Shown here: positions 42,124-49,464 of the stretch, piece by piece
How positions within the stretch are numbered: the first letter of the stretch is position 1
How the letters are laid out: every line of letters begins with the position of its first letter
Source of the DNA: JACJXW01 sp964418125
GTDB lineage: Bacteria > Bacteroidota > Bacteroidia > Chitinophagales > Saprospiraceae
Direction: 5' to 3'
Assembly: GCA_964418125.1 (NCBI GenBank)
Contig: CAYQKY010000014.1
Coordinates: 1-64,000, forward strand
DNA length: 64,000 bases
Made by a program: the position numbers and the translations under genes
The notes under the pieces: generated by a model
What the model was told of the DNA's origin: nothing
The model's input: the letters and a program-made list of their open reading frames with translations, nothing else
The model's database searches: none

Positions 42124-42885
42124 TTATGCAGGAACGGAACCTGCTTCTTCCTTGAGCCAGTCGTATCCTTTCTCCTCGAGTTCCAGCGCCAGGTTTTTGT
42201 CGCCCGACTTGACAATGCGGCCGCCCTGGAGTACGTGCACCTTGTCGGGCACGATATAATTGAGGAGCCGCTGGTAGTGAGTCACGATGATGAAGGAGCG
42301 GTCTTCACTGCGCAGCTGGTTGACGGCGTCGGCGACAATACGCAGGGCGTCGATGTCCAACCCGGAGTCCGTTTCGTCGAGGATGGCCAGCTTTGGCTCC
42401 AGCAGGGCCATCTGCAGCATTTCACTTCTTTTCTTCTCGCCTCCGGAGAACCCTTCGTTTAGGGAGCGCTTCAGGAGGCCTTCATTCATGCCCACCATAT
42501 TGATCTTCTCGCGGATCAGCTTGAGCATCTGTACGGCGTTGAGTTCTTCTTTGCCCTGTGCTTTGCGTACGGCATTGACCGTACTTTTCAGGAAGTTGGA
42601 CGTGCTCACACCCGGGATCTCTACCGGATACTGGAAAGCCATGAAGATGCCGGCCTGCGCCCGCTCGTCTACTTCCATTTCCAGCAGGTCTTCGCCCTTA
42701 TATTCGATAGAGCCGTCGGTGACTTCGTATTCTTCGCGGCCCGCCAGGACATTGGCCAGCGTGCTTTTGCCGGAGCCGTTCGGCCCCATAATGGCGTGTA
42801 CTTCGCCCGGCTTGACCTCCAGGTTGATGCCCTTGAGGATCTCCTTATCTTCTATAGAGACTTTGAGGTTTTTGATCGTCAGCAT
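42124..42885 (-). CDS. sufC: Fe-S cluster assembly ATPase SufC
   Basis: 253 residues, ABC-type ATPase without membrane part. Walker A is GPNGSGKST (residues 34-42), the signature 'FSGGEKKRSEMLQ' is at 146-158, and Walker B is 'LAILDETDSGLDIDALRIV' with the Suf-type DETDSG. ATP use by SufC opens the SufB-SufD interface for cluster building. A 142-bp spacer with octad repeats parts it from sufB, but both read the same way and are probably co-transcribed. Confidence 0.96.
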   Translation of the reverse strand: MLTIKNLKVSIEDKEILKGINLEVKPGEVHAIMGPNGSGKSTLANVLAGREEYEVTDGSIEYKGEDLLEMEVDERAQAGIFMAFQYPVEIPGVSTSNFLKSTVNAVRKAQGKEELNAVQMLKLIREKINMVGMNEGLLKRSLNEGFSGGEKKRSEMLQMALLEPKLAILDETDSGLDIDALRIVADAVNQLRSEDRSFIIVTHYQRLLNYIVPDKVHVLQGGRIVKSGDKNLALELEEKGYDWLKEEAGSVPA

Positions 42886-42891
42886 TATGTT

Positions 42892-43023
42892 TGGTTGTGT
42901 ATTAGTGTATTAGTGTAATTGTGGATCCGTTTGCCAGTGCGTGGGTCCATTTACGAGCTGGACTGCATCCGTGTAAGGGTGCCTTGGGGCGAATGCACGA
43001 ATACACCCATACACGCATGCACG
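42892..43023. repeat. Octad repeat with opposed arms between sufB and sufC
   Basis: From 42896 units of eight bases follow one another: GTGTATTA, GTGTATTA, GTGTAATT, GTGGATCC, GTTTGCCA, GTGCGTGG. The opposed units near 42989-43022 read, on the other strand, GTGCATGC, GTGTATGG, GTGTATTC, GTGCATTC. The arms can pair over a long imperfect stem. Same design as the heptad elements but with period eight. Confidence 0.65.
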
Positions 43024-43027
43024 GCCT

Positions 43028-44473
43028 TTACCCCACGCTGCCCTCCAGGCTGATCGCCAGCAGCTTCTGCGCCTCGACGGCGAACTCCATCGGCAGCTCG
43101 TTGAAGACCTCCTTACAGTAACCGTTCACGATCATGTTGACGGCGTCTTCCTCGCTCAGCCCGCGCTGCATGAGGTAGAACAGCTGATCTTCGCCGATCT
43201 TAGAGGTGGTGGCTTCGTGCTCCACCTTGGCGGAGTTGTTCTCGACCTCCAGGTAGGGGAAGGTGTGAGCGCCGCACTTGTCGCCCATGAGCAGGGAGTC
43301 GCACTGGGAGAAGTTGTGGGCGTTCTCGGCCTTCTTGCCAATCTTGACCAGCCCCCGGTAGGAGTTGTCGGAGAAGCCGGCGGAGATGCCTTTGGATATA
43401 ATGGTGCTCTTTGTATTCTTACCCAGGTGGATCATCTTGGTGCCGGTGTCCGCCTGCTGGTAGTTGTTGGTCACGGCTACGGAGTAGAACTCGCCGACCG
43501 AGTTATCGCCCATCAGCACGCAGCTGGGGTACTTCCAGGTGATGGCCGAGCCGGTCTCCACCTGAGTCCAGGTGATCTTAGAGTTACGGCCCTTGCACAG
43601 GCCCCGCTTGGTGACGAAGTTGTAGATCCCGCCTTTGCCGTCCTTATCGCCCGGGTACCAGTTCTGTACCGTGGAGTATTTGATGGTGGCGTCGTCCATG
43701 GCGACCAGTTCGACCACGGCGGCGTGCAGCTGGTTCTCATCCCGCATGGGGGCGGTGCAGCCTTCCAGGTAGCTCACGTGGCTGCCTTCCTCGGCAACGA
43801 TGAGGGTGCGTTCGAACTGGCCCGTGTTTCGCTCGTTGATGCGGAAGTAAGTGGAAAGCTCCATCGGACAGCGGACGCCCTTGGGGATATAGACAAAAGA
43901 GCCGTCGCTGAATACCGCCGAGTTGAGGGCGGCAAAGTAGTTGTCCGTATGGGGCACTACCGAGCCAATGTATTTCTTGATCAGTTCCGGGTGGTCCTTG
44001 ACCGCTTCGCTGAAGGAGCAGAAGATGATGCCCAGCTCCGCCAGTTTTTCCTTGTAGGTCGTTTTAACGGAGACACTGTCGATCACGGCATCGACGGCCA
44101 CGCCGGCAAGGAGCTTTTGCTCTTCGAGGGGGATGCCCAGCTTATTGAAGGTGTCCAGCAGTTCCGGGTCGACCTCATCCAGGCTATTCAGCTTTTTCTT
44201 GGGTTTGGGAGCAGAATAGTAGATGATGTCCTGGTAGTCGATCGGAGGGTACTTGACGTTGACCCATTTGGGCTCCTTCATTTCCAGCCAGTGGCGGTAG
44301 GCCTTGAGGCGCCATTCGGTGAGCCACTCCGGCTCGTTCTTTTTCATAGAGATGGCGCGCACAACGTCCTCGCTTAGGCCTTTCGGAAAGGTGTCCGAAT
44401 CGATGTTGCTTGTGAAGCCGTATTTGTAATCGCTTCTGGTGTGTTCTTCCAGCGTCTGCATGGAATCGCTCAT
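43028..44473 (-). CDS. sufB: Fe-S cluster assembly scaffold SufB
   Basis: 481 residues. Typical marks: 'EWLTEWRLKAYRHWLEMKEPKW', 'YIPKGVRCPMELSTYFRIN', 'SHVSYLEGCTAP', 'LHAAVVELVAMDDATIKYSTVQNWYPGD', and the C-terminal 'EHEATTSKIGEDQLFYLMQRGLSEEDAVNMIVNGYC'. The Cys in the latter parts and in 'GKGGIYNFVTKRGLCKG' are the family's conserved ones. First gene of the suf operon, with a probable promoter and operator just upstream (44505-44554). Confidence 0.96.
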   Translation of the reverse strand: MSDSMQTLEEHTRSDYKYGFTSNIDSDTFPKGLSEDVVRAISMKKNEPEWLTEWRLKAYRHWLEMKEPKWVNVKYPPIDYQDIIYYSAPKPKKKLNSLDEVDPELLDTFNKLGIPLEEQKLLAGVAVDAVIDSVSVKTTYKEKLAELGIIFCSFSEAVKDHPELIKKYIGSVVPHTDNYFAALNSAVFSDGSFVYIPKGVRCPMELSTYFRINERNTGQFERTLIVAEEGSHVSYLEGCTAPMRDENQLHAAVVELVAMDDATIKYSTVQNWYPGDKDGKGGIYNFVTKRGLCKGRNSKITWTQVETGSAITWKYPSCVLMGDNSVGEFYSVAVTNNYQQADTGTKMIHLGKNTKSTIISKGISAGFSDNSYRGLVKIGKKAENAHNFSQCDSLLMGDKCGAHTFPYLEVENNSAKVEHEATTSKIGEDQLFYLMQRGLSEEDAVNMIVNGYCKEVFNELPMEFAVEAQKLLAISLEGSVG

Positions 44474-44511
44474 ATAGCTGTCGGTTTTATCTTTTGTGGC
44501 TTATTTAGACT

Positions 44512-44554
44512 AATTTTAATTACGAGTCCGGAATTTATACAAAAAAGTATAAAT
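44512..44554 (-). promoter_or_regulatory. Candidate suf promoter with 22-bp operator
   Basis: Perfect inverted repeat ATTTATAC (44533-44540) - six A - GTATAAAT (44547-44554). On the minus strand its middle supplies TTTG (44540-44543), a fitting -33 box, and TAAAATTA (44512-44519) is a weak -7 box about 20 bp on; the RNA would begin about 32 bases before sufB. A repressor bound here would cover the -33 region. The Rrf2 protein coded at the end of the operon is the natural candidate to bind it (inference). Confidence 0.5.
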
Positions 44555-44610
44555 AAGGTTTAGAGGGGGGGAGTTTTTTTTGAGTTTTTTTTCCCTCTTG
44601 CTTCTGGGCA

Positions 44611-44659
44611 AGGTTTAAGAACCTATCTCCAGTGAGCTGGAGGTAAGGTTCTCAAACCT
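44611..44659. repeat. Strong 49-bp hairpin
   Basis: AGGTTTAAGAACCT-AT-CTCCAG (44611-44632), loop TGAG, then CTGGAG-GTA-AGGTTCTCAAACCT (44637-44659). Twenty base pairs form, with one A/C mismatch and a small unequal bulge. It lies in a divergent spacer, so it is not an ordinary terminator site. The short inner block AGGTT/AACCT is itself repeated in each arm. Confidence 0.65.
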
Positions 44660-44883
44660 ATTCCTGAACGATAATGTAACTTTTTTCCGGTTTTTACGTA
44701 TCAAAATGTTTATAATCCCAACCTTCGGGGCGCCCCCGCCGTATATCCTTCCCCATTGGCAAGAAAAAGAAATCTGAACCGGGCCGACACCCTTCGCCGG
44801 CGCGTTTGGCGGCTTATATTCACTAAACCCGGGATAAACACCATACTGATGTCCCATGCTGCAGCCAAATTTAAAGTCGTAAA

Positions 44884-44967
44884 TGCGAAGCCGGAAACCG
44901 AAACAGCCCTGCCAGGAAGCCCTTGCTTTGGTTTTCCGACTTCCGCTTTCCGACTTCCGACTTCGGC
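44884..44967. repeat. Opposed heptad repeats before the LRR gene
   Basis: Right arm 44933-44967: TTCCGAC, TTCCGCT, TTCCGAC, TTCCGAC, TTCGG at 7-bp period. Left arm 44884-44906: GCGAAGCCGGAAACCGAAAC, the same heptad on the other strand. It ends 21 bp before the ATG of the LRR protein and so falls in its leader. Confidence 0.65.
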
Positions 44968-44988
44968 AAACCCCAAATAATTACACTT

Positions 44989-47900
44989 ATGAAAAACTTG
45001 GCCCTATTTCTTATTACAGTCTTTTTTATCGGCCACGGCCTTACCGCCCAGGTGGTCTACATCCCTGACGCCAACTTCAAGTCCGCCCTGGTGGCCAACC
45101 CTGCCATCAACACCAATGGGGATGAGGAGATCCAGGTGGCGGAAGCTCAGGCTTATAACGGCCCGGTCTTCGTTTCCGCAATGGGAATAACGGACCTTAC
45201 GGGAATAGATGCCTTTCCCGGCCTGGATTCGCTGGATTGTTCCGACAACCAATTGGACACCATCAGCCTCAGCCTGAATGCCGGCCTGGTGTATCTGGAT
45301 TGCCAGTCCAACAACCTCTCCTCCCTGGACCTGAGCGGCAACCCCGCCCTCAACTGGCTGCTTTGCCACAGCAACCAGCTGACGAGCCTGGACTTTAGCG
45401 CCAACCCGGCTCTGCTGTACGTGCAGTGCCGCTCCAACCGGCTGACAAGCCTCAACGTCAGCGCCAACCCGTTGCTGGTCTTTCTGCGTTGCAATGCCAA
45501 CCGGCTGGCGAGCCTGGACCTCAGCGGCAACCCGGCCCTGACGAGGTTGTATTGCTATGACAACCTGCTCAATCGCCTGGATGTGGGTACGAACCCGGCC
45601 CTGGAAAGGCTGGAGTGTGACCAGAACCTGTTGAGTTATCTGGATGTAAGCATGAACCCGGCCCTGGAAGAACTGATCTGCCATGACAACCAGTTGCTCA
45701 TCCTGGATGTGAGCGCCAACCCGGTTCTGGAAGTGCTGGAATGCGGGAGCAACCAGCTGGAATACCTGAACGTGCAGAATGGCAACAACATCAATTTTAC
45801 CAGCTTTGATGCCCTGAACAACCCCAACCTCTCCTGCATTCAGGTGGATACCTCCGCCTGGGCGGAGGCCAACTGGGCGCCTTTTGCCGACTCTACGGTT
45901 ACTTTCGATACCTTTTGCATCGAACCGGTACTGGATATCCCGGACCCCGATTTCAAAGCCGCCCTGGTGGACAACCCCGCCATCAACACCAATGATGATG
46001 GAGAGATACAGGTGTCGGAGGCCCAGGCCTACGAGGGGATCATCAATGTGGCGGGCCTGGGAATAACCGGCCTTACGGGGATCGGCGCTTTTCCGGGGGT
46101 AGAATTCCTGGACTGTTCCGGTAATGACCTGGCTGCTCTTGATATCAGTAAAAACGAGTTCCTGAAAGTACTGCGCTGTGGCGATAACCAGCTCACGGGC
46201 CTGGATGTGAGCGCCAATCCGGCCCTGCTCCACCTGGACATTTCCGGCAACGGGCTGGAAACCATAAATGTGCAGTTGAACCCGCTCCTGGAGTTTTTCA
46301 ATTGCCGGGACAACCTGTTGACAAGCCTGGATCTGAGCCGGAATCCTGCCTTAGCTTACCTGGATTGCTCCGGCAACGATATTAACATCCTGGATGTGAG
46401 CGCCAATCCGGCCCTTGCTTACCTGGATTGTTCCGATAACCAGCTTCTGTACCTGAATGTGCAGAACGGCAACAACACCGCCTTTACCCGGTTCGATGCC
46501 CTGGGCAACCCCGATCTTACTTGCATTCAGGCCGACGACCCGGTATGGGCGGCTGCCAACTGGGTAAGCTGGGTGAATAATATGGGGGGTTTCAATTCCT
46601 TTTGTGCAGCTCCGGTTGTAACTATTCCGGACCCCAACTTCAAGGCAGCCCTTTTGAACAACCCCGCGATAAATACCAACGGCGACAATGAGATACAGGT
46701 GGCCGAAGCACAGGATTACAGTGGAGCGATCGTGGTGAGCGGGTTGAATATCAGCAGCCTGGCGGGCATCCATGGGTTCAAGGCTATCGATACCCTGATC
46801 TGTGCCGATAATCAGCTCACGAGCCTGGGCCTGGCCTCCAACCCTGAACTGGTTTACCTGGATTGCTCCTACAATCAGTTACAGAGCCTGGATGTGAGCG
46901 CCAACCACGCCCTGGTTCATCTGGACTGCTTCTACAACCGCCTGGATGCCCTTGATGTGAGCGCCACCCCGGCATTGGAAAACCTGGATTGCTCCTATAA
47001 CGGCATTCCCGGAATCGGTAACCTCAGCGCCCTTGATGTGAGCGCCAACCCTGCTCTGAAACGCCTGGTCTGTAATGACAATCAGCTTACCAGCCTGGAT
47101 GTCAGCTCTAACCCCAACCTGGCCGAATTGCGGTGCCAAACCAACCAACTGGCGAGCCTGGTAATCGGCCCCAGCCCGGTACTGGAGCGGATTCACTGCT
47201 CAGACAATCAGCTCACCAGCCTGGATGTCACCCAATGCCCGGTTCTGGCTCACCTGGAATGCCGCACCAACAGCCTGACAGAGCTCAATGTCAATGCTAA
47301 CCCCGCCCTGATCAGCCTGCGCTGCAACCGCAACCTGCTGGCAGAACTGGATGTGAGCGCCAACCCCATGCTCGAACGCCTCTTCTGCTATGACAATCAA
47401 CTGACGAGCCTGGATGTGAGCGCCAACCCCGTCCTGCAGCGCTTGGAATGCGAAGACAACCTGCTGACAGATCTGAATGTGAGCGCGAACCCGGCCCTGC
47501 AGGAACTGATCTGCCACGACAACCAGCTTACCACACTGAGCATGAGCGCCAGCCCGGCCCTGGAACGCCTGGAGTGCTACGAAAATCAGTTGACAACCCT
47601 GGTTTTAAGTGCAAGCCAGGTTTTGGAGTATGTAGACTGTCATCGCAATAACCTGGCGTCTCTGGAGGTGAGTTCAAACCCTGGCCTGCTCGAATTACGA
47701 TGCTCGAATAACCAGCTAACAGCCCTGGGCGTTGGTATGAACCCGGCCCTGGAAAAGCTTATCTGTTCCTTTAATCAGCTGGAGAGCCTGGACGTGAGCG
47801 CCAATCCGGCATTGGTAGAGTTGTGGTGTTCCCGGAATGAATTAACGGATCTGGATGTCAGCCTGAACCCTGCTTTGCAGCGTTTGATCTGTTCAAATAA

Positions 47901-48333
47901 CCAGCTTACCCACCTGGATGTGCAGAATGGCAACAATACCGGATTCCTGGAATTCTATGCCCGTGAAAACCCCGAACTCTCCTGCGTGCAGGTGGATGAT
48001 GCCGTATGGGCGGCTGCCAATTGGGCGGATGACGTGGACCCGGGCGTCATTTTCAGCACCGACTGCACGGTTGGTACTCAAGAGGCCGGCGAAAAGGTGT
48101 CATTCTCGGTATATCCAAACCCGACAAGCGGCCAACTGATCCTGGCTCCGGGGGCTGCTTACCGTGATATTTCGATTGAAGTAAAAAATGCCATGGGGCA
48201 GGCGATACTGCGGGAAACATACAACGGTGAAGAGTTGCCGGAACTGGAAATACCGGGGCCTGCCGGTGTGTATTTTCTTGCCATCAGGGTGGATGGAGAG
48301 AGAATAACTACCGTAAGAGTGATGAAGAGGTGA
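44989..48333 (+). CDS. Secreted leucine-rich-repeat-like protein with T9SS sorting domain
   Basis: 1114 residues. Signal peptide MKNLALFLITVFFIGHGLTAQ. Three modules each open with the same block ('IPDANFKSALVANPAINTN', 'IPDPDFKAALVDNPAINTN', 'IPDPNFKAALLNNPAINTN', each followed by GD/EIQVxEAQ) and continue with ~21-residue repeats of the form L..LxCxxNQLTSLDVSANPAL. Modules end in a Cys-bearing block ('LSCIQVDTSAWAEANW'). The third module is by far the longest. The C terminus 'FSVYPNPTSGQLILAPG...GVYFLAIRVDGERITTVRVMKR' is a type A T9SS sorting domain. Surface binding or adhesion is inferred. The ATG was chosen for the signal peptide. Confidence 0.93.
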   Translation: MKNLALFLITVFFIGHGLTAQVVYIPDANFKSALVANPAINTNGDEEIQVAEAQAYNGPVFVSAMGITDLTGIDAFPGLDSLDCSDNQLDTISLSLNAGLVYLDCQSNNLSSLDLSGNPALNWLLCHSNQLTSLDFSANPALLYVQCRSNRLTSLNVSANPLLVFLRCNANRLASLDLSGNPALTRLYCYDNLLNRLDVGTNPALERLECDQNLLSYLDVSMNPALEELICHDNQLLILDVSANPVLEVLECGSNQLEYLNVQNGNNINFTSFDALNNPNLSCIQVDTSAWAEANWAPFADSTVTFDTFCIEPVLDIPDPDFKAALVDNPAINTNDDGEIQVSEAQAYEGIINVAGLGITGLTGIGAFPGVEFLDCSGNDLAALDISKNEFLKVLRCGDNQLTGLDVSANPALLHLDISGNGLETINVQLNPLLEFFNCRDNLLTSLDLSRNPALAYLDCSGNDINILDVSANPALAYLDCSDNQLLYLNVQNGNNTAFTRFDALGNPDLTCIQADDPVWAAANWVSWVNNMGGFNSFCAAPVVTIPDPNFKAALLNNPAINTNGDNEIQVAEAQDYSGAIVVSGLNISSLAGIHGFKAIDTLICADNQLTSLGLASNPELVYLDCSYNQLQSLDVSANHALVHLDCFYNRLDALDVSATPALENLDCSYNGIPGIGNLSALDVSANPALKRLVCNDNQLTSLDVSSNPNLAELRCQTNQLASLVIGPSPVLERIHCSDNQLTSLDVTQCPVLAHLECRTNSLTELNVNANPALISLRCNRNLLAELDVSANPMLERLFCYDNQLTSLDVSANPVLQRLECEDNLLTDLNVSANPALQELICHDNQLTTLSMSASPALERLECYENQLTTLVLSASQVLEYVDCHRNNLASLEVSSNPGLLELRCSNNQLTALGVGMNPALEKLICSFNQLESLDVSANPALVELWCSRNELTDLDVSLNPALQRLICSNNQLTHLDVQNGNNTGFLEFYARENPELSCVQVDDAVWAAANWADDVDPGVIFSTDCTVGTQEAGEKVSFSVYPNPTSGQLILAPGAAYRDISIEVKNAMGQAILRETYNGEELPELEIPGPAGVYFLAIRVDGERITTVRVMKR

Positions 48334-48423
48334 AAAGGCCCGGCTGGAATTGGGTAGGAGAGGAGGGTAAGCTCGCGTTTATTTCCTTTTAATACGGGCC
48401 ACCTAAAGGTAGCCCGTCCGAAT

Positions 48424-48461
48424 AAAAAAGCCCGTAATGGATATACCATTACAGGCTTTTT
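48424..48461. terminator. Bidirectional terminator between LRR gene and tRNA-Leu
   Basis: AGCCCGTAATGG (48429-48440) pairs with CCATTACAGGCT (48446-48457) with one C/A mismatch and loop ATATA; six A on the left and five T on the right give U-tracts both ways. Confidence 0.85.
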
Positions 48462-48470
48462 GTGAAATGC

Positions 48471-48557
48471 TGGTGCCGAAAGGGGGAGTCGAACCCCCAC
48501 GCCCGTAAGGACACACGCCCCTGAAACGTGCGCGTCTACCAATTCCGCCATTTCGGC
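48471..48557 (-). tRNA. tRNA-Leu (anticodon CAG)
   Basis: 87 bases including an encoded CCA (48471-48473). Acceptor GCCGAAA pairs with TTTCGGC, discriminator A73; D-arm GCGGAATTGGTAGACGC; anticodon stem CACGT/GCGTG with loop TTCAGGG, so CAG reads CUG; a long variable arm marks class II; T-arm GGGGGTTCGACTCCCCC. Confidence 0.95.
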
Positions 48558-48606
48558 ATTTGTACAAAGAAAACAGATGAAATCTCGTTTTCGTTCCAGG
48601 GCGGGG

Positions 48607-48614
48607 CAAAGATA
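48607..48614 (-). promoter_or_regulatory. -7 box (TATCTTTG) of tRNA-Leu(CAG)
   Basis: Exact TAnnTTTG on the minus strand, 50 bp before the 5' end of the tRNA. T-rich sequence stands at the -33 position. Confidence 0.5.
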
Positions 48615-48704
48615 ATATGAATTCTAAAAAATGAAAATAGTGGAAGCAATTTTTTATGGCTGAGCGGATAAAAATTGTTTTGACCCTGCCCAGTTCCTGT
48701 GGAA

Positions 48705-48878
48705 TTACAATGGACGGCTGGTTCGGTAAAAAAAAACAGCATGGATAGTTGAAGTGCCGTGGAGTATGGCTTCTTTGATTTCCTCTTTTGCCTGCTTATA
48801 ATCCTTATCGGCCATCGGCTGGGCCGTGAGGCTGATGGTAAATAAAAGCATGGCGATCAGTGGGATTAAATTTTTCAT
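48705..48878 (-). CDS. 57-residue putative secreted peptide or gene remnant
   Basis: The frame begins MKNLIPLIAMLLFTISLTAQ, an excellent signal peptide with AQ cleavage site, then 'PMADKDYKQAKEEIKEAILHGTSTIHA' and a short odd end after a run of nine T. The mature part would be about 37 residues. The T-run suggests a slipped or decayed end of a once longer gene, but the other frames after it are not protein-like either. It lies between two tRNA-Leu genes with a terminator behind it on the other side. Unknown function. Confidence 0.45.
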   Translation of the reverse strand: MKNLIPLIAMLLFTISLTAQPMADKDYKQAKEEIKEAILHGTSTIHAVFFYRTSRPL

Positions 48879-48913
48879 CTTGGTGTGGTTTTTGGTGAAA
48901 AAGGCTTATAAAT

Positions 48914-48945
48914 AAAAAAAGTCATTGAATTGATTATCAATGACT
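48914..48945 (-). terminator. Minus-strand terminator
   Basis: AGTCATTGA (48920-48928), loop of 8, TCAATGACT (48937-48945). Seven A at 48914-48920 become the U-tract on the minus strand. It would stop readthrough coming from the tRNA side. Confidence 0.7.
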
Positions 48946-49065
48946 TATGATTTGTTTATGATTCTAGCTTTTCAACACGGAGGAAAACCGGATTGTTTAG
49001 CGACAGGGTATTCTTTTGGTGTTAAATTCGGCTCTTTGACAATCAGCAAAAAGTTTGTTACGGGC

Positions 49066-49114
49066 AAAAAAAAAAGCAATATGGGTAAATTGAATTCCCA
49101 TATTGCTTTTTTTT
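49066..49114. terminator. Bidirectional terminator behind tRNA-Leu(CAA)
   Basis: Ten A, then GCAATATGGG (49076-49085), loop of 11, CCCATATTGC (49097-49106) and eight T. Perfect 10-bp stem with U-tracts both ways, so it serves the minus-strand tRNA upstream of it. Confidence 0.9.
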
Positions 49115-49129
49115 ACCGAAGGTGGGACT
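49114..49129. repeat. 16-bp copy of the tRNA-Leu(CAA) 3' end
   Basis: TACCGAAGGTGGGACT is identical to 49205-49220, the 3' end of the tRNA gene without its CCA (acceptor strand, discriminator and half the T-arm). The copies are 91 bp apart in the same orientation. Such a direct repeat is what a tRNA-targeted integration or a decayed tandem tRNA would leave. Confidence 0.65.
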
Positions 49130-49201
49130 TTCCGCTAGGGCATCCGTAGCACTCGCTATGCTCGTTAACGGGCTGCATCAGCGGTCGTCCCTACGCCCAG
49201 A

Positions 49202-49288
49202 TGGTACCGAAGGTGGGACTCGAACCCACACGGTGTTGCCACCACTGGATTTTGAGTCCAGCGCGTCTACCAGTTCCGCCACTTCGGC
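49202..49288 (-). tRNA. tRNA-Leu (anticodon CAA)
   Basis: 87 bases with encoded CCA (49202-49204). Acceptor GCCGAAG pairs with CTTCGGT, leaving a G1-U72 wobble; D-arm GCGGAACTGGTAGACGC; anticodon stem CTGGA/TCCAG with loop CTCAAAA, so CAA reads UUG; long variable arm (class II); T-arm GTGGGTTCGAGTCCCAC. Confidence 0.95.
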
Positions 49289-49346
49289 AAATAGTAATAT
49301 CAAGGATGCTGCCCGGCACTTTTGCCGGCTTCTCATTTGCGGGGAA

Positions 49347-49379
49347 CAAATTTAGGGAAAATTTCGCTTATGGACCAAA
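49347..49379 (-). promoter_or_regulatory. Promoter of tRNA-Leu(CAA)
   Basis: Minus strand: -33 box TTTG (49376-49379), 21-bp spacer, -7 box TAAATTTG (49347-49354), about 59 bp before the tRNA. Both boxes match the Bacteroidota consensus exactly, the best promoter in the window. Confidence 0.65.
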
Positions 49380-49464
49380 AAAAGTGCACACACTTCAATG
49401 CGCTTTCGGGCGAAAAAGTTCCCTGGTTTTCCTGGGAAATACCGGCCGGCCGTAAATAGTTCGA

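Larger units (their letters stand above)
44474..44988. other. Divergent intergenic region between sufB and the LRR gene
   Basis: 515 bp without a gene. It contains the suf promoter/operator candidate (44512-44554), two T-octamers near 44572-44591, a strong hairpin (44611-44659), a C/G-rich stretch, and the opposed heptad arms (44884-44967). Short frames here are not protein-like. Confidence 0.6.
48879..49201. other. Spacer between small gene and tRNA-Leu(CAA)
   Basis: 323 bp holding two terminators (48914-48945 and 49066-49114) and a second copy of the tRNA 3' end (49114-49129). No protein-like frame is seen. Confidence 0.6.

Noticed and set aside
40351..42462. 703-codon plus-strand frame across sufS, sufD and sufC
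   Set aside because: Antisense to three well-supported suf genes; Val/Gly/His-rich reverse-strand composition and no motif.
43217..44377. 386-codon plus-strand frame
   Set aside because: Antisense to sufB, which matches its family over its full length.
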